Shown: piece by piece, positions 1-10,436 of the stretch
Numbering within the stretch: the first letter of the stretch is position 1
Layout: each line of letters opens with the position of its first letter
From: Exiguobacterium acetylicum DSM 20416
GTDB taxonomy: Bacteria > Bacillota > Bacilli > Exiguobacteriales > Exiguobacteriaceae
Assembly: GCF_000702605.1 (NCBI RefSeq)
Contig: NZ_JNIR01000001.1
Coordinates: forward strand, 1,292,501 to 1,356,500
DNA length: 64,000 nt
Direction: 5' to 3'
Translations under genes and position numbers: made by a program
Notes under the pieces: model-generated
What the model saw: only the letters and a program-made list of their open reading frames with translations
The model's database searches: none
Told to the model about the DNA's origin: nothing

Positions 1-3047
<3,047 letters not shown>

Positions 3048-3075
3048 ATCGTGTACCTCCCCTGAATATGACGCT

Positions 3076-3111
3076 TGTATACCCTTTCATTTTAATTGTA
3101 CATTCACAATT
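3076..3111 (-). promoter_or_regulatory. Candidate bglP promoter and GntR operator
   Basis: An 18-bp inverted repeat, AATTGT-6 bp-ACAATT, lies at 3094-3111. A TATACA -10-like hexamer lies at 3076-3081 on the minus strand, so the palindrome covers the -35 region. That geometry fits repression by the divergent GntR/UTRA regulator, whose TreR-type relatives bind TTGTA...TACAA-like palindromes. A second perfect palindrome, TAACATGTTA, lies at 3136-3145. The dyads are seen; their function is inferred. Confidence 0.5.
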
Positions 3112-3142
3112 AATCAATACATAAATAATTAAATTTAACATG

Positions 3143-3173
3143 TTATTAATCAACAGAAGGCTTATGCTATACT
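3143..3173 (+). promoter_or_regulatory. Candidate promoter of the GntR gene
   Basis: TATACT at 3168-3173 is preceded by TGC, forming an extended -10 (TGn) motif. The upstream TTATTA at 3143 is a poor -35, as is common for extended -10 promoters. It overlaps the region of the TAACATGTTA palindrome, so autoregulation is possible. Confidence 0.45.
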
Positions 3174-3210
3174 AAAGAAAGAAAAAGTTCGCAAGAAAAG
3201 AAGGTGTCCT

Positions 3211-3921
3211 ATGCTGAAATACCAACAGACGGCCGATGAAATCGAACGGTACATAGAACAACATGAGTTGAAACAAGGGGACAAACTACCGATTCTCGAA
3301 GAGTTGATCCGGCAGTTCGCCGTCAGTAAGACGACGATGACAAAATCACTTGAGTTACTCGAACGAAAAGGGGTTATCTTTCAAGTCCGTGGAAGCGGGA
3401 TTTTTGTCCGGAAGACGAATCGCACCGGCTACATTCGCCTGTTCTCGACCCAAGGATTCAAGCAGAATCTCGTCGGTCATACGATCGAGTCGACCGTTCT
3501 CGCACTCGAACCAATCGCTGCAACCGATAATATCGCGAAAAATCTCGGGATCGAGGCAGGTGAGACAGTTTATTACGTCAAGCGAATCCGCTACATCGAC
3601 AGCAAGATCCTCTGTCTCGAAGAGTCTTACTATCGCCAATCAATCGTTCCGTACTTAAATCGTGAAATCGTCGAGCAGTCGATCTTCGAATACTTAGAGA
3701 CGGCACTCCAATTGAATATCGGGTTCTCGGATATGTATATGCACGTCGGGAAGTTAAGCGCTGAGTCGGCTCATCATCTGGATCTCACCGAGGGCGATCC
3801 TGGATTAACGATCGAGACGGTGTTTCATTTGACGAACGGTCGTCCGTTCGACTATTCCGTCATCACCTATCATTATGAACACTCGCATTTCGTCGTTCAG
3901 GCGAACGGACTATATCTTTAA
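3211..3921 (+). CDS. GntR-family regulator with UTRA domain
   Basis: Transcription factor of 236 residues, probably the repressor of the adjacent bgl genes. An N-terminal winged helix (about residues 1-70; KLPILEELIRQFAVSKTTMT is the recognition region) is followed by a UTRA ligand-binding domain (about 85-232; ESYYRQSIVPYLN is typical). UTRA domains of this subgroup (TreR, GmuR, BglR-like) bind phosphorylated sugars. The RBS AAGAAGG precedes the ATG. It is divergent from bglP with 163 bp between them containing a candidate operator. Family secure; target inferred from context. Confidence 0.9.
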   Translation: MLKYQQTADEIERYIEQHELKQGDKLPILEELIRQFAVSKTTMTKSLELLERKGVIFQVRGSGIFVRKTNRTGYIRLFSTQGFKQNLVGHTIESTVLALEPIAATDNIAKNLGIEAGETVYYVKRIRYIDSKILCLEESYYRQSIVPYLNREIVEQSIFEYLETALQLNIGFSDMYMHVGKLSAESAHHLDLTEGDPGLTIETVFHLTNGRPFDYSVITYHYEHSHFVVQANGLYL

Positions 3922-3936
3922 CAAATGAAAAAAGTA

Positions 3937-3999
3937 AAAAAGCGAAGTCTGATGATCGTCTTCATTTTACTGAAGACGTTCCATCGGATTTCGCTTTTT
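3937..3999. terminator. Bidirectional terminator between GntR gene and small-protein cassette
   Basis: Arms AAAAAGCGAA (3937-3946) and TTCGCTTTTT (3990-3999) enclose a second stem GTCTTC/GAAGAC. There are U-rich tracts on both strands. It overlaps the 3' end of the minus-strand gene that stops at 3962. Confidence 0.75.
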
Positions 4000-4264
4000 C
4001 TTTTAAGAAACTAATTAAAATTAATATACAAAACGGATAAATCGCTAAAACGGCAATCAATAATAAGCCAAGGACTGGGCTCGGAAAATCAGTAGGGTAC
4101 GTGACTGGGAACCACTGACTCAGAGCATACGACATGAAGACGAAATACGGTATCCAACTAAAGGAAAACGACCAAGTAATTCGACCTCGAACTATTATCC
4201 CCTGCATCAGACGAATAGGCGTAAAAAATAGGATCATACACACCGTGATTAATAGAAAATCCAT
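3962..4264 (-). CDS. Small integral membrane protein
   Basis: A 100-residue protein of unknown function with three hydrophobic helices (about residues 2-22, 30-50, 62-88) and a basic C-terminus ending KEKAKSDGTSSVK. The ATG overlaps the stop of the preceding 43-residue gene (TAATG), so translation is probably coupled. It is the last gene of a tightly packed three-gene minus-strand set (4740 to 3962). I recognise no family. Confidence 0.65.
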   Translation of the reverse strand: MDFLLITVCMILFFTPIRLMQGIIVRGRITWSFSFSWIPYFVFMSYALSQWFPVTYPTDFPSPVLGLLLIAVLAIYPFCILILISFLKEKAKSDGTSSVK

Positions 4265-4395
4265 TAGATAAAAAACTGGTATGATGTTCCCGTTATGCGG
4301 ATAATACGTTCGATGTTCAATGTCATCTCAACAGGAAGAAAGAGAATCAAGGCGAAAAACAGACTCCATCCGTTCCATTTTATAAATAATCGCAT
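4264..4395 (-). CDS. 43-residue membrane peptide
   Basis: A short reading frame beginning MRLFIKWNGWSLFFALILFL with one hydrophobic segment. Its ATG lies 3 bases after the stop of the upstream lipoprotein-like gene (TAAAGGATG), and its own stop overlaps the next start. This packing, more than its sequence, argues that it is translated. Function unknown. Confidence 0.5.
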   Translation of the reverse strand: MRLFIKWNGWSLFFALILFLPVEMTLNIERIIRITGTSYQFFI

Positions 4396-4398
4396 CCT

Positions 4399-4740
4399 TT
4401 AAATACCTATCTCTTCTTTACTAGAATTTTCGATATACAGTTCCCCATCAAATGTCGTCAAGGCAATCACTTTCCCGTCTTTTTCATACCACGCCGTTGC
4501 GCCTTCACGATCGAGTTCTTTCCAATCGGCTTGGCGAATCCGAGTCCCATAGAGTAAACCCGGTCCGTCAGTTTCCGAGACTAGACGGGTTTTGATTTTC
4601 CACTCGCCTTGTTTTTCAACTGCCGTAGCAAATCGCGGCACCGGAAAACCGGATACTTTTGATTCTTGAAATCCAGCATACCAACTACCGATGACTACAA
4701 TGAGCCCAAGACATACAATGGCGATCCATTTCTTCTTCAT
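4399..4740 (-). CDS. Secreted or membrane-anchored hypothetical protein
   Basis: A 113-residue protein. MKKKWIAIVCLGLIVVIGSW is a basic N-terminus followed by a hydrophobic segment (signal anchor or signal peptide). The rest (about 85 residues) is soluble and probably extracytoplasmic, with WKIKTRLVSE and GKVIALTTFDGELYIE beta-like stretches. I chose the ATG at 4740 because AGGAG sits 8 bases upstream; a longer frame back to 4806 lacks an RBS. First gene of the three-gene cassette. Unknown family. Confidence 0.65.
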   Translation of the reverse strand: MKKKWIAIVCLGLIVVIGSWYAGFQESKVSGFPVPRFATAVEKQGEWKIKTRLVSETDGPGLLYGTRIRQADWKELDREGATAWYEKDGKVIALTTFDGELYIENSSKEEIGI

Positions 4741-5062
4741 AAGTATTCTCCTTTTACTTTCCATCTTCATTTTAAAATTACCAAAAAATAGTTTAATTTC
4801 CCTCATCCTAAAGGCGGATTACTGATTTTTTAGTTGTGAAAACATATGAAAATTGTTTCGAATTTATGAAAACATCCAAAAAAATTTCAATTTTTTTCAT
4901 AAAAAATGCACACCCCTGTTCGTCCTTAGAGTAGCAACGGTTTGACAACTCCCGGCACAGAGCCGTTTTCAGTCGTTTTCAATTGATTAAGCGCATTAGC
5001 AACTTGACTTCATTTCCTGCTATGGTACGATACGAACTTATCAAAGGGAGTGAACAGAACTT
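4741..5062. other. Divergent intergenic region, 322 bp
   Basis: A/T-rich spacer between the minus-strand cassette and the plus-strand MFS gene. It must carry both promoters. The stretch 4855-4910 is unusually rich in A and T tracts. I see no gene or strong hairpin in it. Confidence 0.5.
5004..5031 (+). promoter_or_regulatory. Candidate sigma-A promoter of MFS transporter
   Basis: TTGACT at 5004-5009 and TACGAT at 5026-5031 with a 16-bp spacer, about 30 bp before the start codon and its GGGAG RBS. Confidence 0.5.
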
Positions 5063-6448
5063 ATGAAATTCAGAAAAGAAAAAGTCAATGTCGTTGACAT
5101 GCAGCAAACCAAAAAGAGTGTCTACGCGACCGGAATTGGGAATGCGATGGAATGGTTCGATTTTGGTCTTTATTCCTATCTCGCAATCATCATCAGTCAA
5201 AACTTCTTTAGCGCTGTTGAAAATGATGAACTGAAGCTCGTCTTTACTTTTGCGACGTTTGCGATCGCTTTTTTAATGCGACCAATCGGCGGAATCGTCT
5301 TTGGACGCATCGGAGATCGACTCGGGCGGAAGGTCGTCTTAACAACGACGATCGTCATGATGGCTGGTTCCACGCTCATCATTGGTCTATTACCGACCTA
5401 CGATCAAATCGGAATTTGGGCACCGATCCTGTTATTGTTAGCCCGGATTTTACAAGGATTCTCGACTGGCGGTGAATATGCCGGCGCAATGGTCTACATC
5501 GCTGAGTCATCACCAGATAACAAACGGAGTGCCCTCGGAAGTGGACTTGAAATCGGTACACTCGGTGGATATATTCTCGCCTCATTACTGGCTACAACAC
5601 TTTTCGTCACCTTATCGGATGATCAAATGGCATCTTGGGGATGGCGGATTCCCTTCATTCTTGGAGCACCACTCGGTTTATTTGGTCTCTATTTACGTCG
5701 TCACTTGGATGAATCACCGATCTTCGAAAATGAGATTAATGAAAACACAGAAGAGCCTGCGACATTCCGCGAAATTCTTCGCGACCACAAACGTGATATC
5801 ATCGTTTGTTTCATCGCTGTTGCCTTCTTCAATATTACGAACTACATGCTCTTGTCCTACATGCCATCGTACCTCGATGAAGTCATCGGCATGTCAAGTT
5901 CGACAAGTACGATTCTAATTACTGGGGTCATGGTGATCATGATTCCGCTCGCTTACTTCTTCGGGAAGCTCAGTGATAAAAAAGGGAATCGTAATATCGT
6001 CCTTTTCGCGTTAGCCGGACTATCGTTGCTTTCAATCCTGTCGTTCTTCTTGATTGGTCTTAAACCACTCTTTTTCGTCGGAATCGGGATCTTCATCCTC
6101 GGCTTCTTCTTGGCGATCTTCGAAGGAACGATGCCAAGTCTTCTACCGAGTATCTTCTATACGGATGTCCGTTATCGGACACTATCCGTGACGTTCAACG
6201 TCTCGGTCTCGATCTTCGGTGGAACGACGCCACTCGTTTCGACTTGGCTCGTCCATACGACACAAAATCCGCTTGCTCCTGCTTTCTATCTAACAGCAGT
6301 CAGCGTCATCGGATTCGTCACGTTCTTCTTCTTCTTTAAAAATACAGCCGGAAAAGCACTTAAAGGATCGCATCCGACTGTATCGAGTGAAAAAGAAGTC
6401 GCATCAATCGCGAAGAAACCAAACGATGCCCTCTGGTGGGCAGAATAA
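5063..6448 (+). CDS. MFS transporter, ProP-like metabolite:H+ symporter
   Basis: A 461-residue major facilitator of the metabolite:H+ symporter (ProP/KgtP) family. The family hallmark [15 protein letters not shown] lies near residues 27-41, the loop motif [10 protein letters not shown] near 85, and about twelve membrane segments follow. Known relatives import proline, betaine, citrate or 2-oxoglutarate. The C-terminus (about 35 residues after the last helix) lacks the long coiled coil of E. coli ProP, so osmosensing by that route is unlikely. GGGAG supports the ATG at 5063. Monocistronic, closed by a strong terminator. Substrate unknown. Confidence 0.88.
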   Translation: MKFRKEKVNVVDMQQTKKSVYATGIGNAMEWFDFGLYSYLAIIISQNFFSAVENDELKLVFTFATFAIAFLMRPIGGIVFGRIGDRLGRKVVLTTTIVMMAGSTLIIGLLPTYDQIGIWAPILLLLARILQGFSTGGEYAGAMVYIAESSPDNKRSALGSGLEIGTLGGYILASLLATTLFVTLSDDQMASWGWRIPFILGAPLGLFGLYLRRHLDESPIFENEINENTEEPATFREILRDHKRDIIVCFIAVAFFNITNYMLLSYMPSYLDEVIGMSSSTSTILITGVMVIMIPLAYFFGKLSDKKGNRNIVLFALAGLSLLSILSFFLIGLKPLFFVGIGIFILGFFLAIFEGTMPSLLPSIFYTDVRYRTLSVTFNVSVSIFGGTTPLVSTWLVHTTQNPLAPAFYLTAVSVIGFVTFFFFFKNTAGKALKGSHPTVSSEKEVASIAKKPNDALWWAE

Positions 6449-6464
6449 TTGCTAGCTATAAGTA

Positions 6465-6497
6465 AGAGCCGTCTTCCACAGAAGACGGCTCTTTTTA
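6465..6497. terminator. Bidirectional terminator, MFS gene and HAD operon
   Basis: Perfect 12-bp stem AGAGCCGTCTTC (6465-6476) / GAAGACGGCTCT (6481-6492), loop CACA, then T5. It lies between convergent genes. Confidence 0.9.
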
Positions 6498-7127
6498 TTA
6501 GACAGCACTCAACTCTTTTACGACTCGGTCCGCGACTGCGAGTTCCTGCTCTTGTGCAAAATCGAACTGACAACCGATCGCAGCGAGCCCGTTTGCATGC
6601 GCCGCTTTGAAATCAGATAAGCGGTCACCGACAACGTAGCCTGACGAGATATCGTGCATCTTACAAATCTCCCGTACGAGTGCTGATTTATCACCGGAAC
6701 GAATGTCTTCAATGCTATAGACATGATCGATATACGCTTCAAGTCCATACGTCGTCACGATTGCTGACAAGTAGGATGGCCACCCATTACTGGCGATATA
6801 GACGGAGTGACCCGCTTGTTTCAAACGAGCGAGCAACTCGACCGTTCCTGGATATAAGCGACCGTTCCCCGCTTTGACTGCCTGCTCTAAGCTACGTCGA
6901 AACTTGTGATCCGCAGCCTGTTGGTCTGTGGCTGAAAAGTCCGGTAGTAACGTCTGCCAGACTTCCGGTAACGAGACGCCCATGATCTGCTGATAGAGGG
7001 CGAGTGGGGTTTCCCCCTCCCAGCGTCCCGTTTGACGCAACTCTTGAAAGACCTCTTCTAGCGCATGCGACAGCACGGCATTCGTTTGAAACAACGTTCC
7101 ATCCATATCAAAAATGTAGTGTGTCAT
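6498..7127 (-). CDS. HAD-family phosphatase
   Basis: Haloacid-dehalogenase hydrolase of 209 residues, phosphoglycolate-phosphatase-like subgroup. Motif I is DMDGTL at residues 8-13, motif II is SNG, and motif IV is VVGDRLSDF (about 167-175). A helical cap is inserted at about 20-85. Substrate not predictable. It overlaps the upstream kinase by 4 bases (ATGA), so it is the last gene of a coupled three-gene operon. Confidence 0.88.
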   Translation of the reverse strand: MTHYIFDMDGTLFQTNAVLSHALEEVFQELRQTGRWEGETPLALYQQIMGVSLPEVWQTLLPDFSATDQQAADHKFRRSLEQAVKAGNGRLYPGTVELLARLKQAGHSVYIASNGWPSYLSAIVTTYGLEAYIDHVYSIEDIRSGDKSALVREICKMHDISSGYVVGDRLSDFKAAHANGLAAIGCQFDFAQEQELAVADRVVKELSAV

Positions 7128-7618
7128 TCGCTCTCCCCTTTTTGCTCTTGATTTATCATTTGAATCACGGATTCTATCGATCTATCCTCAGCAATTAGAC
7201 GATCTGTCGGGCGGTGATCCCGATCAATCCACCAGCGTTTCATATCCGTCACAGAAAACTCCGTGGGCTGGCGCATTTCATGGCGACGAACCGTTTCTTC
7301 AAATGAGACGTCAAAATAATACGCCGCGTACCGTGAAGTAAAGCGTCGTTCCAACCGGTCAATCATCTCACCGTACCAGTTCTGTGCAAGAATTCCTTCC
7401 AGCAGAATCGTCGCGTGGCGTCCGTCAGCAAGTCCGATCAACTCTTCGATCCAGCGAATCGCCGGATTTCCTGGTCCATCTTTTACGTTCAACATCTCCC
7501 TGCGGATGACATCTTGCGAGAATAAGATGCTATCCGGTAAGACCGATCGTAACGCTTTTGCAAGCGTCGTTTTTCCACTACCAGAATTCCCACGGATGAC
7601 GATCAAGCGCGACTTCAT
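7124..7618 (-). CDS. P-loop kinase / AAA ATPase
   Basis: A 164-residue nucleotide-binding protein with Walker A GNSGSGKTT at residues 10-18. A DVIRRE element and a lid-like RRHEMRQP region resemble small-molecule kinases (shikimate, gluconate or zeta-like). The substrate is unknown. Both ends overlap the neighbouring genes by 4 bases, so it is made together with the MBL protein upstream and the HAD phosphatase downstream. Confidence 0.8.
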   Translation of the reverse strand: MKSRLIVIRGNSGSGKTTLAKALRSVLPDSILFSQDVIRREMLNVKDGPGNPAIRWIEELIGLADGRHATILLEGILAQNWYGEMIDRLERRFTSRYAAYYFDVSFEETVRRHEMRQPTEFSVTDMKRWWIDRDHRPTDRLIAEDRSIESVIQMINQEQKGESE

Positions 7619-8427
7619 GTCGTGAACCAGTCCCCGTTTAAGGCAGCAATGTACCGCTCTGCAGAGCGCGCTACTGCTTCAGACGCACCGGTTTCGATTT
7701 TCCGATGAAAGGCGTCATATAATTTTTCAAAGTGAAGCGGACGTAACGTTTCTGCCATTCGCGCGACCGTCTTTGCCGGAAGCGGAATCACATTCGGATA
7801 GCTGTACATGAAACTGACCCATGCCCGATCGGCAACGATCCGAATGATGTCTCCTGTCAACAATAGCCCCGCTGACGCGTCTTTTCGTTCACAAATGACT
7901 GCTCCTTTGAAGTGACCACCGACGCGATGTAACATCACATCTTCTGCTAACTTCAATCGTTCACCACTCCAGAAGACGATACGCTCGCTTGGTCGTGTCA
8001 CGAACGACGCATCATCTTCATGAATATAGATCGGTACGTCAAAAGTCTCCGCCCATTCGACTTGTGTCGCGTAATAATGCGGATGTGATAAAGCAATCGC
8101 CTGAATCCCGCCCAATTCGTCAAGTTGCTCTTTCGTTGCGGAATCAAGATATGTAATGCAGTCCCATAACAGGTTGAACGATTTTCCTTGGACAAGATAT
8201 GCCGTCTGACCGATACCGAACGACGGTGTCGTCTGAATCGCATAGACGCCTGCTCCGTCGTCACTAATGACATTTTGATACGTTCCTGATTGTTGCATCG
8301 CATCGAGCGTCGTCCACGTTTGACCGGTTGGATTGACATACTGTCGTTCCTCTAAGCAAATCGGGCATGTTTCGCGCTCTGGATTGATTTGTTCAACACC
8401 ACACGTCGTACAGATGATGGTTTCCAT
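7615..8427 (-). CDS. MBL-fold hydrolase with N-terminal zinc ribbon
   Basis: A 270-residue metallo-beta-lactamase-fold protein. The N-terminus has two CxxC knuckles (CTTC and CPIC, within residues 5-24), a rubredoxin-like zinc ribbon. The MBL part keeps SHPHYYATQ, GGHFKG and LLLTGDI, but the first motif lacks the usual D-H of HxHxDH, so the metal site may be reduced. I chose the ATG at 8427 (AAAGGA 8 bases upstream) over a TTG at 8445. First gene of the overlapping MBL-kinase-HAD operon. Confidence 0.82.
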   Translation of the reverse strand: METIICTTCGVEQINPERETCPICLEERQYVNPTGQTWTTLDAMQQSGTYQNVISDDGAGVYAIQTTPSFGIGQTAYLVQGKSFNLLWDCITYLDSATKEQLDELGGIQAIALSHPHYYATQVEWAETFDVPIYIHEDDASFVTRPSERIVFWSGERLKLAEDVMLHRVGGHFKGAVICERKDASAGLLLTGDIIRIVADRAWVSFMYSYPNVIPLPAKTVARMAETLRPLHFEKLYDAFHRKIETGASEAVARSAERYIAALNGDWFTT

Positions 8428-8556
8428 CTCATCATTCCTTTCCAATTCGTAAATGATTTTCCTGATATATCATACCATATTCCATTTATAGGGATTGGAG
8501 GGATTAAGAGGCGGTTATCGAAAGGAACATGTATGAAAACAAAGGAGGAGATTCTG

Positions 8557-8941
8557 ATGTCAATTTCGACCCACCTCATTACGCCCCGCTTGAACGCTGT
8601 TTTTTTTGCATGTTCAGGATGTGAAACGTGCCGCCGCTTGGTATCACCAGTTACTGCAGCTGCCGTTTGATGCTTCGCGCGTCTCGTCACCTGTCTACAA
8701 TCTTCCACTTGAGGGTCCAACGAGTTTGACGCTCGATGATCATACGAATGACGCAACGTACCGACATCACCCTTCTCCCCATGCCTTGTTTAATTTTTAT
8801 ACGACGGACATCGATGCATCCTATCAGTTTGTGCGGTCACTACACGCACCCATCATTCGAGACATCGAACGTTTCGATGACTTTGCTTACTTTACGTTTT
8901 CGGATCCTGACGGTAACGTCTTGATGCTCTGTACAGGGTAA
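8557..8941 (+). pseudogene. VOC/glyoxalase-family protein, frameshifted at a T8 tract
   Basis: A small vicinal-oxygen-chelate protein of about 127 residues once repaired. The gene starts at 8557 with AAGGAGGAG upstream, but the frame breaks at a run of eight T (8600-8607). The start frame runs MSISTHLITPRLNAVFF and stops soon after; the body HVQDVKRAAAWYHQLLQLPF through FSDPDGNVLMLCTG is in the next frame. Removing one T gives NAVFLHVQDVK, the expected VOC beginning. So it is a pseudogene, a slippage-controlled gene, or a sequencing error. Confidence 0.8.
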
Positions 8942-8945
8942 GACA

Positions 8946-8988
8946 AAAGCAGGTCGAACCACTAATATGGGCTCGACCTGCTTTGTTT
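8946..8988. terminator. Terminator between VOC gene and 142-residue gene
   Basis: Stem AAAGCAGGTCGA (8946-8957) / TCGACCTGCTTT (8973-8984) with a T-rich tail on the plus strand. Convergent genes meet here. Confidence 0.85.
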
Positions 8989-9415
8989 AATAAGACGTTC
9001 GATCGTCATTTATGACGCTTTGAAAACGTTCTGTGAATCGATTGATTGCCTCTTCCGTGTCTAAAATACCTGAAAACCAGATCTTCTTGTTCTGTGAAAA
9101 TGTAAGATGCAGTGAGTCATGTATCGTGGATTGCACTTCAAGCATCGCAATCGTATCTGACTTCATTAACGTCTTTCGTGATAGAGTGACCAGTTCGTTC
9201 GTCAACGTTTCGCGTGTATCTTCTGACGTCTTTTCATGGAGAAGATCAACTGTCTTATGAAGCAATACGGCTTTTGAGACACGTGATAGATTCAACTCAC
9301 GAATTTCGAACGTGTAGGCGTCCTCATGTTCATGCTGACGCTGGACGACGAATCGTGGAGAATGCACTAGGTGTTGAATGAAGTGAACGAACATTTCGAT
9401 GGTCATTTCGGACAT
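8987..9415 (-). CDS. Hypothetical protein, 142 residues
   Basis: Cytoplasmic, acidic/histidine-rich protein without signal peptide or membrane helix, beginning MSEMTIEMFVHFIQHLVHSP. Alternating helices and strands are likely. I do not recognise a family. AGGGAGGG precedes the ATG. It lies alone, with a 328-bp region upstream containing two hairpins. Confidence 0.6.
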   Translation of the reverse strand: MSEMTIEMFVHFIQHLVHSPRFVVQRQHEHEDAYTFEIRELNLSRVSKAVLLHKTVDLLHEKTSEDTRETLTNELVTLSRKTLMKSDTIAMLEVQSTIHDSLHLTFSQNKKIWFSGILDTEEAINRFTERFQSVINDDRTSY

Positions 9416-9743
9416 ACCGAAACCCTCCCTTTTACGTGGATCAATGAACGAATGCCTTTAATCCTTTATCTGAATGGACAGTAAGAGTCCTGTATAAAAA
9501 TCAATCAGGTGAATTGGAAATATCCCCTCCTCCCTGTAAAGTTATACCACAAAAACAAGTACAAAGTGTACATGTTTTTGTTTCAAAATTAAGATTCGAT
9601 TAGCGTCCGAATCTTGTTTATAGTAACATAAAAGATACTAGTTTTAATCATAATTACCATCATCATGTGATAAAAATCTGAATGACTAGATTATGTACAC
9701 GGATAAAGAGTCAGAGCTCGTTGATCCCACTCTGACTCTTCCT
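9416..9743. other. Intergenic region of 328 bp with three dyads
   Basis: No gene seen. Inverted repeats lie at 9550-9580 (CAAAAACA...TGTTTTTG with inner GTACA/TGTAC), at 9591-9615 (AAGATTCG/CGAATCTT) and at 9706-9740 (terminator). The promoter of the 142-residue gene must lie within. Confidence 0.6.
9706..9740 (-). terminator. Terminator-like hairpin after the Rrf2 gene
   Basis: Perfect 11-bp stem AAGAGTCAGAG (9706-9716) / CTCTGACTCTT (9730-9740) directly after the Rrf2 stop codon. The U tail on the minus strand is short. Confidence 0.6.
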
Positions 9744-10145
9744 TCAATCGATCATCGTTGGCGCGATTAAATCTTGTAACGTGTATGCCTGCAACGCATC
9801 CGTAAAGGACATGAATGCTTGATCGAACGCTTGTCGTGTGTTTTGCAAACTACCATTTTTATTTGGAACTGTCACATTTTCAAGATAGGAGACTTCTTCA
9901 AATAAATGAACAATTTCTCCTAACGTAATCGTCTCTGGGGATTTTGCTAATTTGAATCCACCATTACGACCTTGTACGGAAATGATGAGACCAAACTTGC
10001 TCAATGAATGGACAATCTTCATCAAATGATTTTTAGAAATATCATAATGGGTTGCCACTTCCTGAATTTGTACGAGCCGAGTCGGATGCGACGCTGCGAA
10101 AATAAGCACACGAATGGCATAGTCCGTAGAGCGAGTCATCTTCAT
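9744..10145 (-). CDS. Rrf2-family regulator without Fe-S cysteines
   Basis: A 133-residue winged-helix regulator of the Rrf2 family. TRSTDYAIRVLIFAASHP and ISKNHLMKIVHSLSKFGLI form the N-terminal HTH. The GRNGGFKLA wing matches NsrR/IscR/RirA/CymR. The region where NsrR and IscR carry three cysteine ligands (after about residue 88) has no cysteine; the protein has none at all, so it cannot bind a cysteine-ligated cluster. CymR-like partner sensing or another ligand is possible. I chose the ATG at 10145, 8 bases from AAGG. Divergent from the histidine-kinase operon. Compare the three-cysteine NsrR at 60197. Confidence 0.85.
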   Translation of the reverse strand: MKMTRSTDYAIRVLIFAASHPTRLVQIQEVATHYDISKNHLMKIVHSLSKFGLIISVQGRNGGFKLAKSPETITLGEIVHLFEEVSYLENVTVPNKNGSLQNTRQAFDQAFMSFTDALQAYTLQDLIAPTMID

Positions 10146-10436
10146 CCATTTCACCTTCTTTTTCTTTCCTTTATATAAACATAGTACAGAAGCTCACTCA
10201 TTTTCACAATCAATAGTATGGTTTAAAGTGTCACTTCGAGTGATTTTGCACATATGTATATCGTTTATCTTAAAGGATATGAAGTGTCAAAATCTAGGGA
10301 TTTTTTCGGAAAGAGGCAAAATGATATTTGGATCGATGAATCAAATCATGCAGATTATTGAATGTCTATGATAAGATTTCTTTAAACATGTATTTTTAGA
10401 GTTTGTTTCTATATCTTTTTAGAAAGAGGTCTAGTC

